Assembly: GCF_003725295.1 (NCBI RefSeq)
Contig: NZ_QICB01000004.1
Span: 62,001 to 126,000 of the forward strand
Reading direction: 5' to 3'
From: Slackia faecicanis
GTDB taxonomy: Bacteria; Actinomycetota; Coriobacteriia; Coriobacteriales; Eggerthellaceae
Length of the DNA stretch: 64,000 bases
Shown: one piece after another, positions 8,509 to 17,245 of the stretch
How the letters are laid out: every line of letters begins with the position of its first letter
Numbering within the stretch: the first letter of the stretch is position 1
Position numbers and translations under genes: made by a program
The notes under the pieces: model-generated
Told to the model about the DNA's origin: nothing
Database searches by the model: none
What the model saw: the letters and a program-made list of their open reading frames with translations, nothing else

Positions 8509-9801
8509 CTACTCTCCCGCTCCGAGGTTCAACCTGATTTCCGTGGTTTCGCCGGGGCTGACGCCGCCGGCCGCGCGCGTCGCGGCACGCAGCTCGTGGG
8601 CGCGCTCCTGCTCTTGGTTGGACGAGCCGGCCAACGCCGACTGCATAATGACGTCGTTTTCAAGACGCGCCATGACGGTGGGCCACTTGAACTGGAACTG
8701 GAAGTAGTTCGCGCAGTTCTCTTCGGCATAACGGGCCGCATCGGTGGTCGCCGATTTGGCGGCCTTGCGATACCCCTTGCCATCGGGTCGACCGATTGAG
8801 CGCAGCCACGCGGTGCGCTTGGCGCGCTTGGCCACGCCCGGCTGCAAAAACGGACCCGGATACGGCAGCAGCGATTGCGGTTTGATCTGCATCAGGTCGA
8901 TCTGCGTGCGGGCGTATTCCACCTTACGGTGCTCGTAGAGCCAGCGGAAGATATCCTGGCGGAAACGCAAGCCCTCGCGCGGAGTGTCGGGCGGCAGATG
9001 ACGCATACGCCACTGGTTGTCGAACCAGATATCGCTGCCGTACATGCGCAGGTCGAGCATGTAGTCGAGGTCTTCGCCGCGCGCGATCCACGGGTCGAAC
9101 GACACGCGCCTGAACGCTTCGCGATGCAGCGCCAAACAGCCGCCGCACACATGGTTCGAGCGGGAAAGGCGCGGGCCGTGCATGGCTTTCTCGATCCATG
9201 CGTTGAACGCGCGGCCCTGATCCCAGAAACGGTCATACCACTTCTGCGACCTGCTGGAACGATAGCTGCCTTCCTTATTGAGGTAATAGCCGGTCTTGGC
9301 CAGAATAGGAATGCCGCGGCGCGTGAGCTTGCCCAAGCCGTACATGGCCTTTTCGAGAAACGCTTCGTCTTCCACCACGGCATCGTCGTCCAAAAACACG
9401 GCAGCGTCGAAATCGAGCATATCGGCAACGAGCAGCCCAAGGTTGCGCACGGCCCCGTAGCCCGTCAACCCTATCTCATCGCCCACGGCCACGCCCAGCT
9501 GGCCCATGCGCTGCCGGATGATCTCCAGCTCGGGCGAGCCGATCACCGTGATATCCAGGTCGGAGAAATGGTCCGCTACGTTGCGGATCTTGACGACCGC
9601 CTGGTTTTCGATGGAGGCTTCGGCAGCCACCAGAACGACCACCTGGCCTAAGCCGCGCACCTTGCGCAGCGAATCAAGGCAGCGCGGCAGTTCGCCCTGC
9701 GTCGAAAGCGTGGTGGTGTGGTCGTACGTCGCCGTGACCGAGCCCGCTTCGGTGCGGCGGCGCGCCGATATATATGTAGGTATAAGAACAACAGGGTTCA
9801 T
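8509..9801 (-). CDS. GT-A-fold glycosyltransferase-like protein
   Basis: A 430-residue soluble protein. The N-terminus (NPVVLIPTYISARR) and the acidic motif AAVFLDDDAVVEDEAFL match GT2-like nucleotide-sugar-binding folds. Further on are a CGGCLALHREAFRRVSFD segment and a GEDLDYMLDLR segment, which resemble the acceptor-loop and catalytic ED regions of such enzymes. No membrane helices are seen. Sugar donor and acceptor are unknown. ATG at 9801 follows AGAAAGG; upstream frame is open but without support. It is first in the operon with the TauE exporter and the LytS-type kinase. Confidence 0.72.
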   Translation of the reverse strand: MNPVVLIPTYISARRRTEAGSVTATYDHTTTLSTQGELPRCLDSLRKVRGLGQVVVLVAAEASIENQAVVKIRNVADHFSDLDITVIGSPELEIIRQRMGQLGVAVGDEIGLTGYGAVRNLGLLVADMLDFDAAVFLDDDAVVEDEAFLEKAMYGLGKLTRRGIPILAKTGYYLNKEGSYRSSRSQKWYDRFWDQGRAFNAWIEKAMHGPRLSRSNHVCGGCLALHREAFRRVSFDPWIARGEDLDYMLDLRMYGSDIWFDNQWRMRHLPPDTPREGLRFRQDIFRWLYEHRKVEYARTQIDLMQIKPQSLLPYPGPFLQPGVAKRAKRTAWLRSIGRPDGKGYRKAAKSATTDAARYAEENCANYFQFQFKWPTVMARLENDVIMQSALAGSSNQEQERAHELRAATRAAGGVSPGETTEIRLNLGAGE

Positions 9802-9971
9802 GGATGCCTTTCTGTCGTGCACCGCATTGCTGCGGGCCGTTGATTCGGCAATGCCGGGCACGACGCATAAAGCGTCACCCTCCCCTGCCGACATCGCACA
9901 TTCGCCCCTTATTTTACTCTTTTGCGATACGGCACGCCTACGGGCGGCCCCACGGGGCCTCCCGCACGAAA

Positions 9972-10006
9972 ACGCCCCCTGCGCCGTTGGGACGCGCAGA
10001 GGGCGT
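9972..10006 (-). terminator. intrinsic terminator of queT
   Basis: Arms 9972-9984 and 9994-10006 pair over 13 positions with one mismatch and are followed on the minus strand by GTTTTCG. Confidence 0.7.
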
Positions 10007-10078
10007 GCATGCGTCCCGCAGAACGCGAATCATGTCGAAAATGCAGGCGTCCGCCAGAAACGGCAGACAGCGCGAACG

Positions 10079-10669
10079 CTACGACAAATGCTTGAAAATA
10101 TTAGCCTTACGCAGCGCCGAAAGCAGCGGCATTCCCAGCGCATACACCACCACGGCCTCGCCGATACCCGTTGCCACCAGGCCGAACAGATACATAGGCA
10201 GGTACGCCCCGTCGAGGCTGATCGTGGTGAAGGGAATGGTGTAGAAACCGAGGCCCTGCAACAGCAAGGGCAGATACGCCGGCACGATGAGCGCGTTGGC
10301 CAGCACCGGGCCCAGAAGCGCGATGCCCGGGCGGTCGGCGAACTTGCGGCACCACAGCGCGCCCACAAGCGTCGCGGCCGACCCGAACACCACATCGAGC
10401 AGGCCGAGCACGCCCGTGCCCGAAATAACCATATTGGCGAGATTGGCCACGATACAGCCGATCGTCAGACCGGGAACGGCGGCGGGCGTCAGAACCGCCA
10501 GCACCACCAAGGCCTCGGAAATCCTGAACTGGACGGGGCCCCAAGCAAGGCCCTGCAAAAGAACCAGCGCGGCAAGCGTGCAGGCGGCATACACCGCACC
10601 GATCATGCCCGCTTGGGCGACATAGGACGTGCGCGCCGAAGACGCGCCCTTCACGGCGTTGTTCTTCAT
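10079..10669 (-). CDS. queT: QueT-type ECF transporter substrate-binding membrane subunit
   Basis: A 196-residue membrane protein with about five or six hydrophobic helices and the motif GPVQFRISEALVVLAVLTP, typical of the QueT (DUF988) family. QueT is the S component of an energy-coupling-factor transporter for queuosine precursors (preQ0/preQ1 or queuine). The ECF ATPases are not in this window. ATG at 10669 follows AAAGGAGAA. A structured leader precedes the gene, and terminators flank it on both sides, so it is monocistronic. Confidence 0.8.
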   Translation of the reverse strand: MKNNAVKGASSARTSYVAQAGMIGAVYAACTLAALVLLQGLAWGPVQFRISEALVVLAVLTPAAVPGLTIGCIVANLANMVISGTGVLGLLDVVFGSAATLVGALWCRKFADRPGIALLGPVLANALIVPAYLPLLLQGLGFYTIPFTTISLDGAYLPMYLFGLVATGIGEAVVVYALGMPLLSALRKANIFKHLS

Positions 10670-10689
10670 GAAATTCTCCTTTTCCGCAT

Positions 10690-10774
10690 GCGAAAGAATT
10701 CGCACGGGCTATGGGCAGCGAATAAACGAACGAGGCACAGGGCCCAACGATGCACCTCGCGACAGCGCAGTATA
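10690..10774 (-). promoter_or_regulatory. structured leader of queT, possible queuosine-precursor riboswitch
   Basis: A -10-like TATACT (10769-10774, minus strand) is followed by a 9-bp hairpin (10731-10739 with 10751-10759). Its loop contains UGGGC that can pair with GCCCA downstream (10712-10716), a pseudoknot. A second 6-bp hairpin (10689-10704) precedes the AAAGGAG ribosome site. queT genes are often under preQ1 riboswitches, but I could not match preQ1-I or -II consensus by eye. Confidence 0.4.
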
Positions 10775-10777
10775 GCA

Positions 10778-10818
10778 GAAACCCCGCCGTGCGACCGAAA
10801 TCGCAGCGACGGGGTTTC
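10778..10818 (-). terminator. hairpin terminator after the coiled membrane protein gene
   Basis: GAAACCCCG (10778-10786) and CGGGGTTTC (10810-10818) pair perfectly, with an inner GCGA/TCGC helix. It lies 34 bases after the stop of the leftward gene; the T run is weak. Confidence 0.6.
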
Positions 10819-10851
10819 GCCGGTTCGAATGGTCCGAATGACGCGCGGCGG

Positions 10852-11598
10852 CTATTCCGCGGCCTTCTCGGCCTCGGCGGCCTTTTCGGCCTTCTTGGCG
10901 GCCTCGCGCTCAGCCTTCAGCTGGGCGATCGGCTTAGACGCCTCTTCTTTGGCCTTGGCTTCGGCAGCTTCGCGCTCGGCCTGGGCCTTCAGCTCGGCCT
11001 CGGAGGGCGCGAGGGCTTCCTCTTCCTTCTTCTTGCCGAAGGTGTGGCCGAAGCGCTTCACCTGCTTGGCCTCCTTCTTCGCTTTGCGGGCCTCCTCTTT
11101 CTGCTGGGCGACCTGGTTGGCGGCGTTGGTGGCCATGTGCTGCTTCACTTCTTTAGGATGCTTCTTCATCATTTCCATCTGATACGCGCGGCGAACCTTG
11201 CGGATCTTGGAGAAGTCGAGCCACAGGGCGCCGATGATGCAGCCGTACGCGGGAATGATGCACATCCAGGTGGCCCAAACGTTGTCGGGCATGAAGTTGG
11301 GCATGATCATGCCTAGCACCGTGAGCACGATGGCGCTGATCAGCAGCACCCACCAGATGCGACGCAGCTTCTTGTACTGCTCAGTGGGCGGGTTGTAGAA
11401 CATGCGGTCCAACTCGGCGCGCTTGGCGCGCTCGGCCTTCTTGATGGCCTTCTTCTCTTTCGGAGTGTGGCCGGCGGGGCGCACGTACACGCTTGCGGCG
11501 GCTTTCGCCTTCGGCTTGGCGGACGATGCGGACTTCTTGGTCTGGCCCTTAGGCTGCTCGCTTTGGTAGCGCTCGTTCATCGGGTTACGCTGAGACAA
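10852..11598 (-). CDS. unrecognised membrane protein with charged coiled C-terminus
   Basis: About 248 residues. A lysine-rich N-terminal segment is followed by two hydrophobic helices (RIWWVLLISAIVLTVLGMIM and the stretch starting WATWMCIIPAYG), then a long Lys/Glu/Ala-rich region (AEREAAEAKAKEEA, AEREAAKKAEKAAEAEK) predicted to be coiled coil. No enzymatic motif is visible. The TTG at 11598 is chosen because AAAGGAA lies nine bases before it; ATG at 11580 is the alternative. The gene is a single-gene transcript between terminators. Function unknown. Confidence 0.7.
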   Translation of the reverse strand: MSQRNPMNERYQSEQPKGQTKKSASSAKPKAKAAASVYVRPAGHTPKEKKAIKKAERAKRAELDRMFYNPPTEQYKKLRRIWWVLLISAIVLTVLGMIMPNFMPDNVWATWMCIIPAYGCIIGALWLDFSKIRKVRRAYQMEMMKKHPKEVKQHMATNAANQVAQQKEEARKAKKEAKQVKRFGHTFGKKKEEEALAPSEAELKAQAEREAAEAKAKEEASKPIAQLKAEREAAKKAEKAAEAEKAAE

Positions 11599-11724
11599 TT
11601 GGATTCGTTCCTTTCGATACGCGGATGCGCAGAATTTCCGTAAAGTGAAATAATGCCAAAGCCCAGGCCCTCTCGCAAGCGGCAAAGCGTCGTCGTTTAA
11701 ACGCCGTTACATCCCGAACGTGAA

Positions 11725-11756
11725 AAGGCGGGGCCGCTCGCCGCGATCCCCGCCTT
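11725..11756 (-). terminator. intrinsic terminator of the two-component operon
   Basis: AAGGCGGGG (11725-11733) and CCCCGCCTT (11748-11756) with a 14-base loop, followed by CTTTTC on the minus strand. Confidence 0.7.
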
Positions 11757-11779
11757 GTGCGCACCGCATTCGTCGAGTG

Positions 11780-13387
11780 CTATTTCTTGCCCTTCAACTT
11801 GCGCATGCCGCCCGTTTTGCCAGCGCTTTTATCCTTGCACTCTTTCTTTTCCTTCATGGACTTGATGCGCTCGTAATCGTACAGGGGAATGTGGATGGTG
11901 AAGCAGGCGCCTTCGCCCTTCTTGCCTTCCACCTGCACCCAACCGCCGTGACGGTCGACGATTTCCTTTACGACGGCAAGGCCCACGCCCAGACCGCCGC
12001 TTTGGCGCTCGCGGCTCTCCTCGGCGCGCCAGAACCTGTTGAACACCATCTTGCACTCTTCGGGCGAAAGGCCGATGCCCGTATCGCGCACGGCGATCGA
12101 GGCCATGATATCGCCCTTGCGCACGATCACCGACACCTTGCCGGGCGAAGGCGTGTATCGCACCGCATTGGAGATCAGGTTCGCCGTAGCCTGACGGATC
12201 ATATCGCGATCGCCGTACACCATGACCTCGTCTTCGGCGTCGAATTCGAGCGAAAGGCCGGCGTCGCGCACGAAGGCCTCGTGGGACATGACCAGCGGGC
12301 GGATGAGCTCGCCCACATTGATGACCTCTTTGTTCATGGGCGTGGAGCGACTTTCCAGGCGCGACAGGCGCAGCAGCGCATCGACCAGGCGGCTTAGGCG
12401 CTGGACTTCGGCGTTCACCGTGCCCAGACGCTCGGCGTCGGGCTCGAACACGCCGTCGACGATCGCTTCGACGGTGGATTGGATGGCCATAAGCGGCGTG
12501 CGCAGCTCGTGGGCCACGTCCATGGTCAAACGGCGTTCGAGCTGCTGGTTCTTCTCGACGCTTTCGGCCATGGCGTCGAACGTCTTGCCCAGCTCGGCGA
12601 TTTCGTCGTTGCCTTCGAGATTCGTGCGGGCCGACAGGTCGCCCTCTTTGATGGCGGCGGCGGTGCGCGTCATGCGGTTGATGGGGTTGACCAGGCCGCG
12701 CGCGAACAAAAAGCCGATGCAGGACGCCAGAATGGCCGACAGCACGGCCGCAAAGGCCATGGCCTGATAGCTCTGATTGCGGAAAGTCTGATCCGCCTTG
12801 GAAAGCAGCACCTCGGAACCGTACACCCACATATGGACCGAACCGACCGTCTTGCCGTTCGACAGCACGATCGACGACGTTGCCAATTTATCATTGCCGT
12901 CCGGCGCGAACGACGCATCGGCGGTGATATCGCGATCGTGGTTGCCGGCGCTTCTTCCGCCGTTCGGCAGCGACGAATCGTATATCACTTGGCCGCCTTG
13001 AGCCGACGTCACCTGGATGCCCATGCCGGGCTGCAGCATATGCGCCGACTGGGCCGGCTGCACGTCGTCCACGCCGATGGGCGGATACGGAGCATCGCCC
13101 GACCCCCGTGCGGCTTCAAGAGCGGCGGCATGGTTGGATTCGTAACGCGATGCCACGCTTTCGGCCGTGGCGTCGGCCAACTCCTGCACGTTTTCGCGCG
13201 TGTAGGCCTGGAAATGCTGTTCCCATACATACGAAAGAACGCCCATGGCCACGATGACGGTCATCATGGCCACGAGCGCGAACGTCACGGTGACGCGTGT
13301 TGTATAGGAATATTCGAAGAGGCGGTCATGGATCCGCGAGAAAACTCCCTTGCGGTCCTTGGTCGAAGTGTCGCCCGATGATGCCAT
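11780..13387 (-). CDS. sensor histidine kinase with HAMP domain
   Basis: A 535-residue membrane kinase. A first membrane helix (about 31-54) and a second (about 208-228) flank an extracellular sensor domain of some 150 residues. HAMP (about 229-281) leads to the dimerisation domain with VAHELRTPLMA (H293) and then an HATPase domain with NLISNAVRYTPSPGKV, RDTGIGLSPEE and GLGVGLAVVKEIVDRHGG. The C-terminal tail is Lys-rich. It follows the OmpR-type regulator by 44 bases and is its cognate kinase. ATG at 13387 is chosen; GTG at 13399 abuts the ribosome site too closely. The signal is unknown. Confidence 0.9.
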   Translation of the reverse strand: MASSGDTSTKDRKGVFSRIHDRLFEYSYTTRVTVTFALVAMMTVIVAMGVLSYVWEQHFQAYTRENVQELADATAESVASRYESNHAAALEAARGSGDAPYPPIGVDDVQPAQSAHMLQPGMGIQVTSAQGGQVIYDSSLPNGGRSAGNHDRDITADASFAPDGNDKLATSSIVLSNGKTVGSVHMWVYGSEVLLSKADQTFRNQSYQAMAFAAVLSAILASCIGFLFARGLVNPINRMTRTAAAIKEGDLSARTNLEGNDEIAELGKTFDAMAESVEKNQQLERRLTMDVAHELRTPLMAIQSTVEAIVDGVFEPDAERLGTVNAEVQRLSRLVDALLRLSRLESRSTPMNKEVINVGELIRPLVMSHEAFVRDAGLSLEFDAEDEVMVYGDRDMIRQATANLISNAVRYTPSPGKVSVIVRKGDIMASIAVRDTGIGLSPEECKMVFNRFWRAEESRERQSGGLGVGLAVVKEIVDRHGGWVQVEGKKGEGACFTIHIPLYDYERIKSMKEKKECKDKSAGKTGGMRKLKGKK

Positions 13388-13431
13388 GGCACACGCCACC
13401 TTTCTGAGCCGCTATGGAAGCTTCGCGGCCG

Positions 13432-14139
13432 CTAGCTTACTTTCGTGGGGTCCTCGAAGCGATAGCCCACGCCGTGCACGGTGTGCAGCCACTTGGGATT
13501 GCGCGGGTTGTCGCCGATCTTGGCACGCAGGTTCTTGACGTGCGAGTCGATGGTGCGCTCGTAGCCTTCGAAATCGTAGCCGAGCACCTTTTCGACCAGC
13601 TCCATACGCGAATACACACGACCGGGATAGCGGGAGAGCGTGGTAAGCAGCTTGAACTCGCTGGCGGTCAGGTCCACTTCCTCGTCGTTGACAAGCACCT
13701 TGTGGCCGGACACGTCGATGGTCAGCTCGCCGAACTCGAGCACCTCGCGCTGAGGCTCGGAATCGGCGTGCACGCGGCGCAGCAGGGCGCGCACGCGGGC
13801 CACCAGCTCGCGGGGGCTGAAGGGCTTGACCAGGTAGTCGTCGGCGCCCAGCTCGAGACCGATGATGCGGTCTTCCACTTCGCCTTTGGCGGTCAGCATG
13901 ATGATGGGCACATCGGAGTTGTCGCGGATAGCGCGGCAGACGCGCTCGCCCGGCACGCGGGGAAGCATGAGGTCGAGAACCACCAGGTCGAAATGGTGTT
14001 TCCCGAATTCTTCGAGGGCCTCTTGGCCGTCGCCGACGGCAGTGACCCAATAGTTTTCACGCTCGAGGTAGGCGGCCACGGCATCGCGGATGGCCTTCTC
14101 GTCTTCGACCAGCAGAATGCGGCGAGTTTCGTTGCTCAT
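13432..14139 (-). CDS. OmpR-family response regulator
   Basis: A 235-residue regulator with a receiver domain (VEDEK at 11-15, D56 in VVLDLMLPR, K105 in YLVKPFSP) and a C-terminal winged helix (LTASEFKLLTTLSRYPGRVYSR, then YERTIDSHVKNLRAKIG and HTVHGVGYRF). ATG at 14139 follows GGAGGAG. It is first in the operon with the HAMP kinase. The divergent Tat-signal gene shares its upstream region, which holds a 13-bp palindrome, and could be a target. Target is inference only. Confidence 0.92.
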   Translation of the reverse strand: MSNETRRILLVEDEKAIRDAVAAYLERENYWVTAVGDGQEALEEFGKHHFDLVVLDLMLPRVPGERVCRAIRDNSDVPIIMLTAKGEVEDRIIGLELGADDYLVKPFSPRELVARVRALLRRVHADSEPQREVLEFGELTIDVSGHKVLVNDEEVDLTASEFKLLTTLSRYPGRVYSRMELVEKVLGYDFEGYERTIDSHVKNLRAKIGDNPRNPKWLHTVHGVGYRFEDPTKVS

Positions 14140-14244
14140 GATTGGACTCCTCCAATTCTCGGGGGGTTGAAACCCTCGCGCGAACACCAGGTTTCGCGCG
14201 GGCCCGGTTTGCGTTTATTGTAACGATTCGAAGCGCGGCCCACG

Positions 14245-14257
14245 TCACCTCAGGTGA
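14245..14257. promoter_or_regulatory. 13-bp palindrome in the divergent region
   Basis: TCACCT-C-AGGTGA is a perfect inverted repeat lying 20 bases before the Tat-signal gene and about 105 bases before the OmpR gene. It could be an operator; OmpR-type regulators usually bind direct repeats, so another factor is possible. Confidence 0.35.
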
Positions 14258-14277
14258 AAATGACACAATAAGCTTCT

Positions 14278-15828
14278 ATGGCTCAAAGAAAACCTACACC
14301 ACGCCGAACGACCTCCTCGCGTCCGTCGCGCCCTCAGCATGCGCAGCCGAGCAGGTCGCCGCAGGCCCGACGCAGCACGCGGGCCTCTGTCGGCGTTTCC
14401 GCAAGCCGCGCCACGAAAAGCAACCGAAGCGCCCATAACGCGCGCGCGCCGCGCGCGCACGGACGCGCCGAGATGCCGGCCTTGGCCAAAGGCGCTTCGA
14501 GCGCGGCGTTTCGCGCAAGCCACGCCGCCACCGCACGCGCCGCCGCGGCCTATAAGCCCAAAGCGCGCCGCGTGGCAAGCCCGCTCGACAGCCAGGTGCG
14601 CATTCCCCTTCCCGAAGGCGAGCGCACGCTGACGCGTCGCCAGCTGCTCATCGGAGCGGCCGGCCTCGGCGCGCTTCTCGCCGTAGGCGCGGGCGCGCAG
14701 GCGATCACGAAATCCAAAGAGGCCGCTAACGCCGTGGAAACCCTCGAAGTTCCCGCCGATGCCGTGACGCTGCTGAGCAGCGATACGTATTCCGCCGTCG
14801 AAGGCGATGCACCGCTTGCCGCCGCAGGCGAATACAAGCTTCCCTACGGCACGCTGGTCTGGGCGAACTGCGATTCCTATGCCGCGTGCCTGCTACCCAC
14901 CGAAGGCTCCACGCCGCTCACACAGGCAGGCATCATCACGCTGGCCGACGGCTCCGTGAACACGGTTCTTCCCCAGCCTGCAAGCGGGGAGCGCGGGTTC
15001 GACATCTACGACGTGCGCTGCGACGAACGCGGCATGGTCTGGGTGGAAGCGAACTGCCTCACCGGCGAATGGCGCATCTACCAGGCAACGCATTCCGGCG
15101 CATCGCTCGGCGCGCCGGTGCTGGCCGAATCGGGCACGGCCGATTACGACGTGCCCTTCATCGCCGCCGCGGGCGGACGAGCCTTCTGGCAGGTGATTCC
15201 CGACAAATCGGGCGCTGCGGCGAACGAAGCATCGCTGCTCAAGTCGGCCGCGTTCGGCTCGTCCGACGTGCGCGAAGACTGGCGCTCCAACGGGCGCATG
15301 GGCACGCCGATCTATTCCACGGGCGACGGCGTGGTCATCACGCCGCGCGTCGACGCTACGGGCGTGTACTACCGCCTCACGCTGATCGACGCCGCAAGCG
15401 GCCAAACGAAAGATTCGATGACGCTTCCCGCCGGCATGAAGCCGCTCGAGGCGGGCTACGTCAATGGGCGTTTCACGTTCTCGTTCGACGCGGGCTATTC
15501 CCAGCAGAAGGGCCTTTCGAGCATCGGCACCTACACGCCCGTCGATAAAGGCTGGGCGAGCGGCGCGCAGTGGTTCTGCTTCGACCGCAACCCCACTGCG
15601 GCGCCCGCATGGGCGGGGCCGTATTTCATCGTGAAATCGACCCGCACGGTCAGCGGCGTCGATTTGGCGGCGGGCACGTACTTCTCGCTGCCCTGCCCGA
15701 ACGGCTGCGACAACTACGGCGACTACCTTGCCAGCAGCGGCACCGTGAATACCCTGGTCACCTACGTGGCCATGCCCGCCGCGGGCGAAACCGAGGCGCA
15801 TACGCTCCTGCGCGTCTGGAAGGCGTAG
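14278..15828 (+). CDS. Tat-signal secreted protein, beta-propeller-like, unknown function
   Basis: A 516-residue protein with an unusually long basic, Ser/Arg/Ala-rich N-terminus (about 115 residues) before TRRQLLIGAAGLGALLAVGA, a twin-arginine-like signal or membrane anchor. The exported part is rich in short beta-type repeats with W and G (for example YGTLVWANCDSYAACLL and RGMVWVEANCLTGEWRIY), suggesting a beta-propeller. I recognise no active site. No ribosome site precedes ATG 14278, so a leaderless message or a later start is possible; the ATG at about 14473 is another option. It is divergent from the two-component operon. Confidence 0.65.
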   Translation: MAQRKPTPRRTTSSRPSRPQHAQPSRSPQARRSTRASVGVSASRATKSNRSAHNARAPRAHGRAEMPALAKGASSAAFRASHAATARAAAAYKPKARRVASPLDSQVRIPLPEGERTLTRRQLLIGAAGLGALLAVGAGAQAITKSKEAANAVETLEVPADAVTLLSSDTYSAVEGDAPLAAAGEYKLPYGTLVWANCDSYAACLLPTEGSTPLTQAGIITLADGSVNTVLPQPASGERGFDIYDVRCDERGMVWVEANCLTGEWRIYQATHSGASLGAPVLAESGTADYDVPFIAAAGGRAFWQVIPDKSGAAANEASLLKSAAFGSSDVREDWRSNGRMGTPIYSTGDGVVITPRVDATGVYYRLTLIDAASGQTKDSMTLPAGMKPLEAGYVNGRFTFSFDAGYSQQKGLSSIGTYTPVDKGWASGAQWFCFDRNPTAAPAWAGPYFIVKSTRTVSGVDLAAGTYFSLPCPNGCDNYGDYLASSGTVNTLVTYVAMPAAGETEAHTLLRVWKA

Positions 15829-16094
15829 AAAAGGCGCGGCCACACGCGAGCACGGCCTGGTAAGGGCGGAAACGCCGGGCGATGGACAGACGCAACACCC
15901 GCACCCCGACAAGCCCCGCCATTCGCCGGAGGGCAGAATGGCGCAAGGTTCGCCCAGAGCGCGCCTGGGCGCCGGGCGAACGACGAACGGCCTTTTGCAA
16001 CAAAGCCTTCCACGTCCGGCAAACGGCGAACGGCATGCGCTCCCGAAGGCCGCTCGACCGCGAACGGCCGCCCCGCGAACGAAGGAGATTCGCC

Positions 16095-17027
16095 GTGAAA
16101 CTTCAACAGCTCAAATACCTCACGGCCGTGGCGGAATGCGGCAGCATCACCGAAGCCGCACGGCGGCTGTTCGTGTCGCAGCCCAGCATCACCGCGTCGG
16201 TCCGCGACCTCGAACGCGAGATGGGCATCACCATATTCGAACGCACCAGCAAGGGCGTAATCGCCACCGACGAAGGCCAGACATTCCTGGGCTACGCGCG
16301 CCAAGTGCTCGAACAGGCCGACCTTCTGGAGGAACACTACAAAAACAACGTCAAGCCCTCGCCGCGCTTCGCCGTCTCATGCCAGCATTATTCGTTCGCG
16401 GTGAACGCGTTCGTCGACGTGATCCGCGCCTTCGACGCGTCGCATTACGATTTCACGATCCGCGAGGAGCAGACGCACGAGATCATCGAAGACGTGGCCC
16501 GCATGAAAAGCGAGCTGGGCGTGATCTATTTGAGCGACCGCAACCGCGAAGTGATCGGCAAGATGCTGCGCGCCGAAAACCTCGAGTTCAAACCGCTGTT
16601 CACCGCGGCGCCGCATGTGTTCATCTGCTCGTCTCATCCGCTAGCGGGTCGTGCGTCTGTCACCTTCGACGACCTGGACGACTACCCGTACCTGTCCTAC
16701 GAACAGGGCAATTTCAATTCGTTCTATTTCTCGGAAGAGCCTGCATCCACCCTCGACCGTCGCAAGAACATCCGCGTGCGCGACCGTGCCACGCTATTCA
16801 ACCTGCTCATCGGCCTGAACGGCTATACGGTGTGCTCGGGCGTGATCAGCCACGAGCTCAATGGCGAAAACATCATCGCGCTACCGCTCGATGCCGACGA
16901 GCATATGGAAATCGGCGTGGTCACACGCAAGGGAACCACGCTTTCGCGCTACGGCAAGGCGTACCTCGAGGCGATTCGCAGCCATGTTCCAGGCGCTGCG
17001 ACCGACCCTGGCACCGCCGCCGAATAA
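16095..17027 (+). CDS. LysR-family transcriptional regulator
   Basis: A 310-residue regulator. The N-terminal winged helix-turn-helix (LKYLTAVAECGSITEAARRL, FVSQPSITASVRDLEREMG) is followed by a two-lobe effector domain. GTG at 16095 follows GAAGGAGA; the frame extends upstream without such a site. It lies directly before the MetE-like gene on the same strand, with a 21-bp palindrome between them, so it probably controls that gene in response to a methionine-pathway metabolite. That link is inferred from position. Confidence 0.9.
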   Translation: MKLQQLKYLTAVAECGSITEAARRLFVSQPSITASVRDLEREMGITIFERTSKGVIATDEGQTFLGYARQVLEQADLLEEHYKNNVKPSPRFAVSCQHYSFAVNAFVDVIRAFDASHYDFTIREEQTHEIIEDVARMKSELGVIYLSDRNREVIGKMLRAENLEFKPLFTAAPHVFICSSHPLAGRASVTFDDLDDYPYLSYEQGNFNSFYFSEEPASTLDRRKNIRVRDRATLFNLLIGLNGYTVCSGVISHELNGENIIALPLDADEHMEIGVVTRKGTTLSRYGKAYLEAIRSHVPGAATDPGTAAE

Positions 17028-17129
17028 GGACGGCGATGCGGGCGATTCGGGCTTAGACCTTTCGCTCCCCCTTCGAATCCTTGCGCCACCTGCGGCTCGG
17101 TCGCAACACCTGCCCCTTTGCTACCATTT

Positions 17130-17150
17130 TCCATAGGAAATACCTATGGA
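17130..17150 (+). promoter_or_regulatory. palindromic operator before the MetE-like gene
   Basis: TCCATAGG (17130-17137) and CCTATGGA (17143-17150) are perfect 8-bp inverted repeats with AAATA between, roughly 96 bases before the start codon. It is a candidate binding site for the LysR regulator immediately upstream. Confidence 0.55.
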
Positions 17151-17245
17151 TAAGCCATATTTTCTTGTATTTCTCAATCGCGAACGCAAGCGTCATACTC
17201 CTCGGCATCGAACATTCCACCGCACATCCGACGAGAGGATTCACC

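Noticed and set aside
10690-10774. Firm call of a preQ1-I riboswitch before queT
   Set aside because: The short preQ1-I consensus is not visible; only an unassigned structured leader can be supported.
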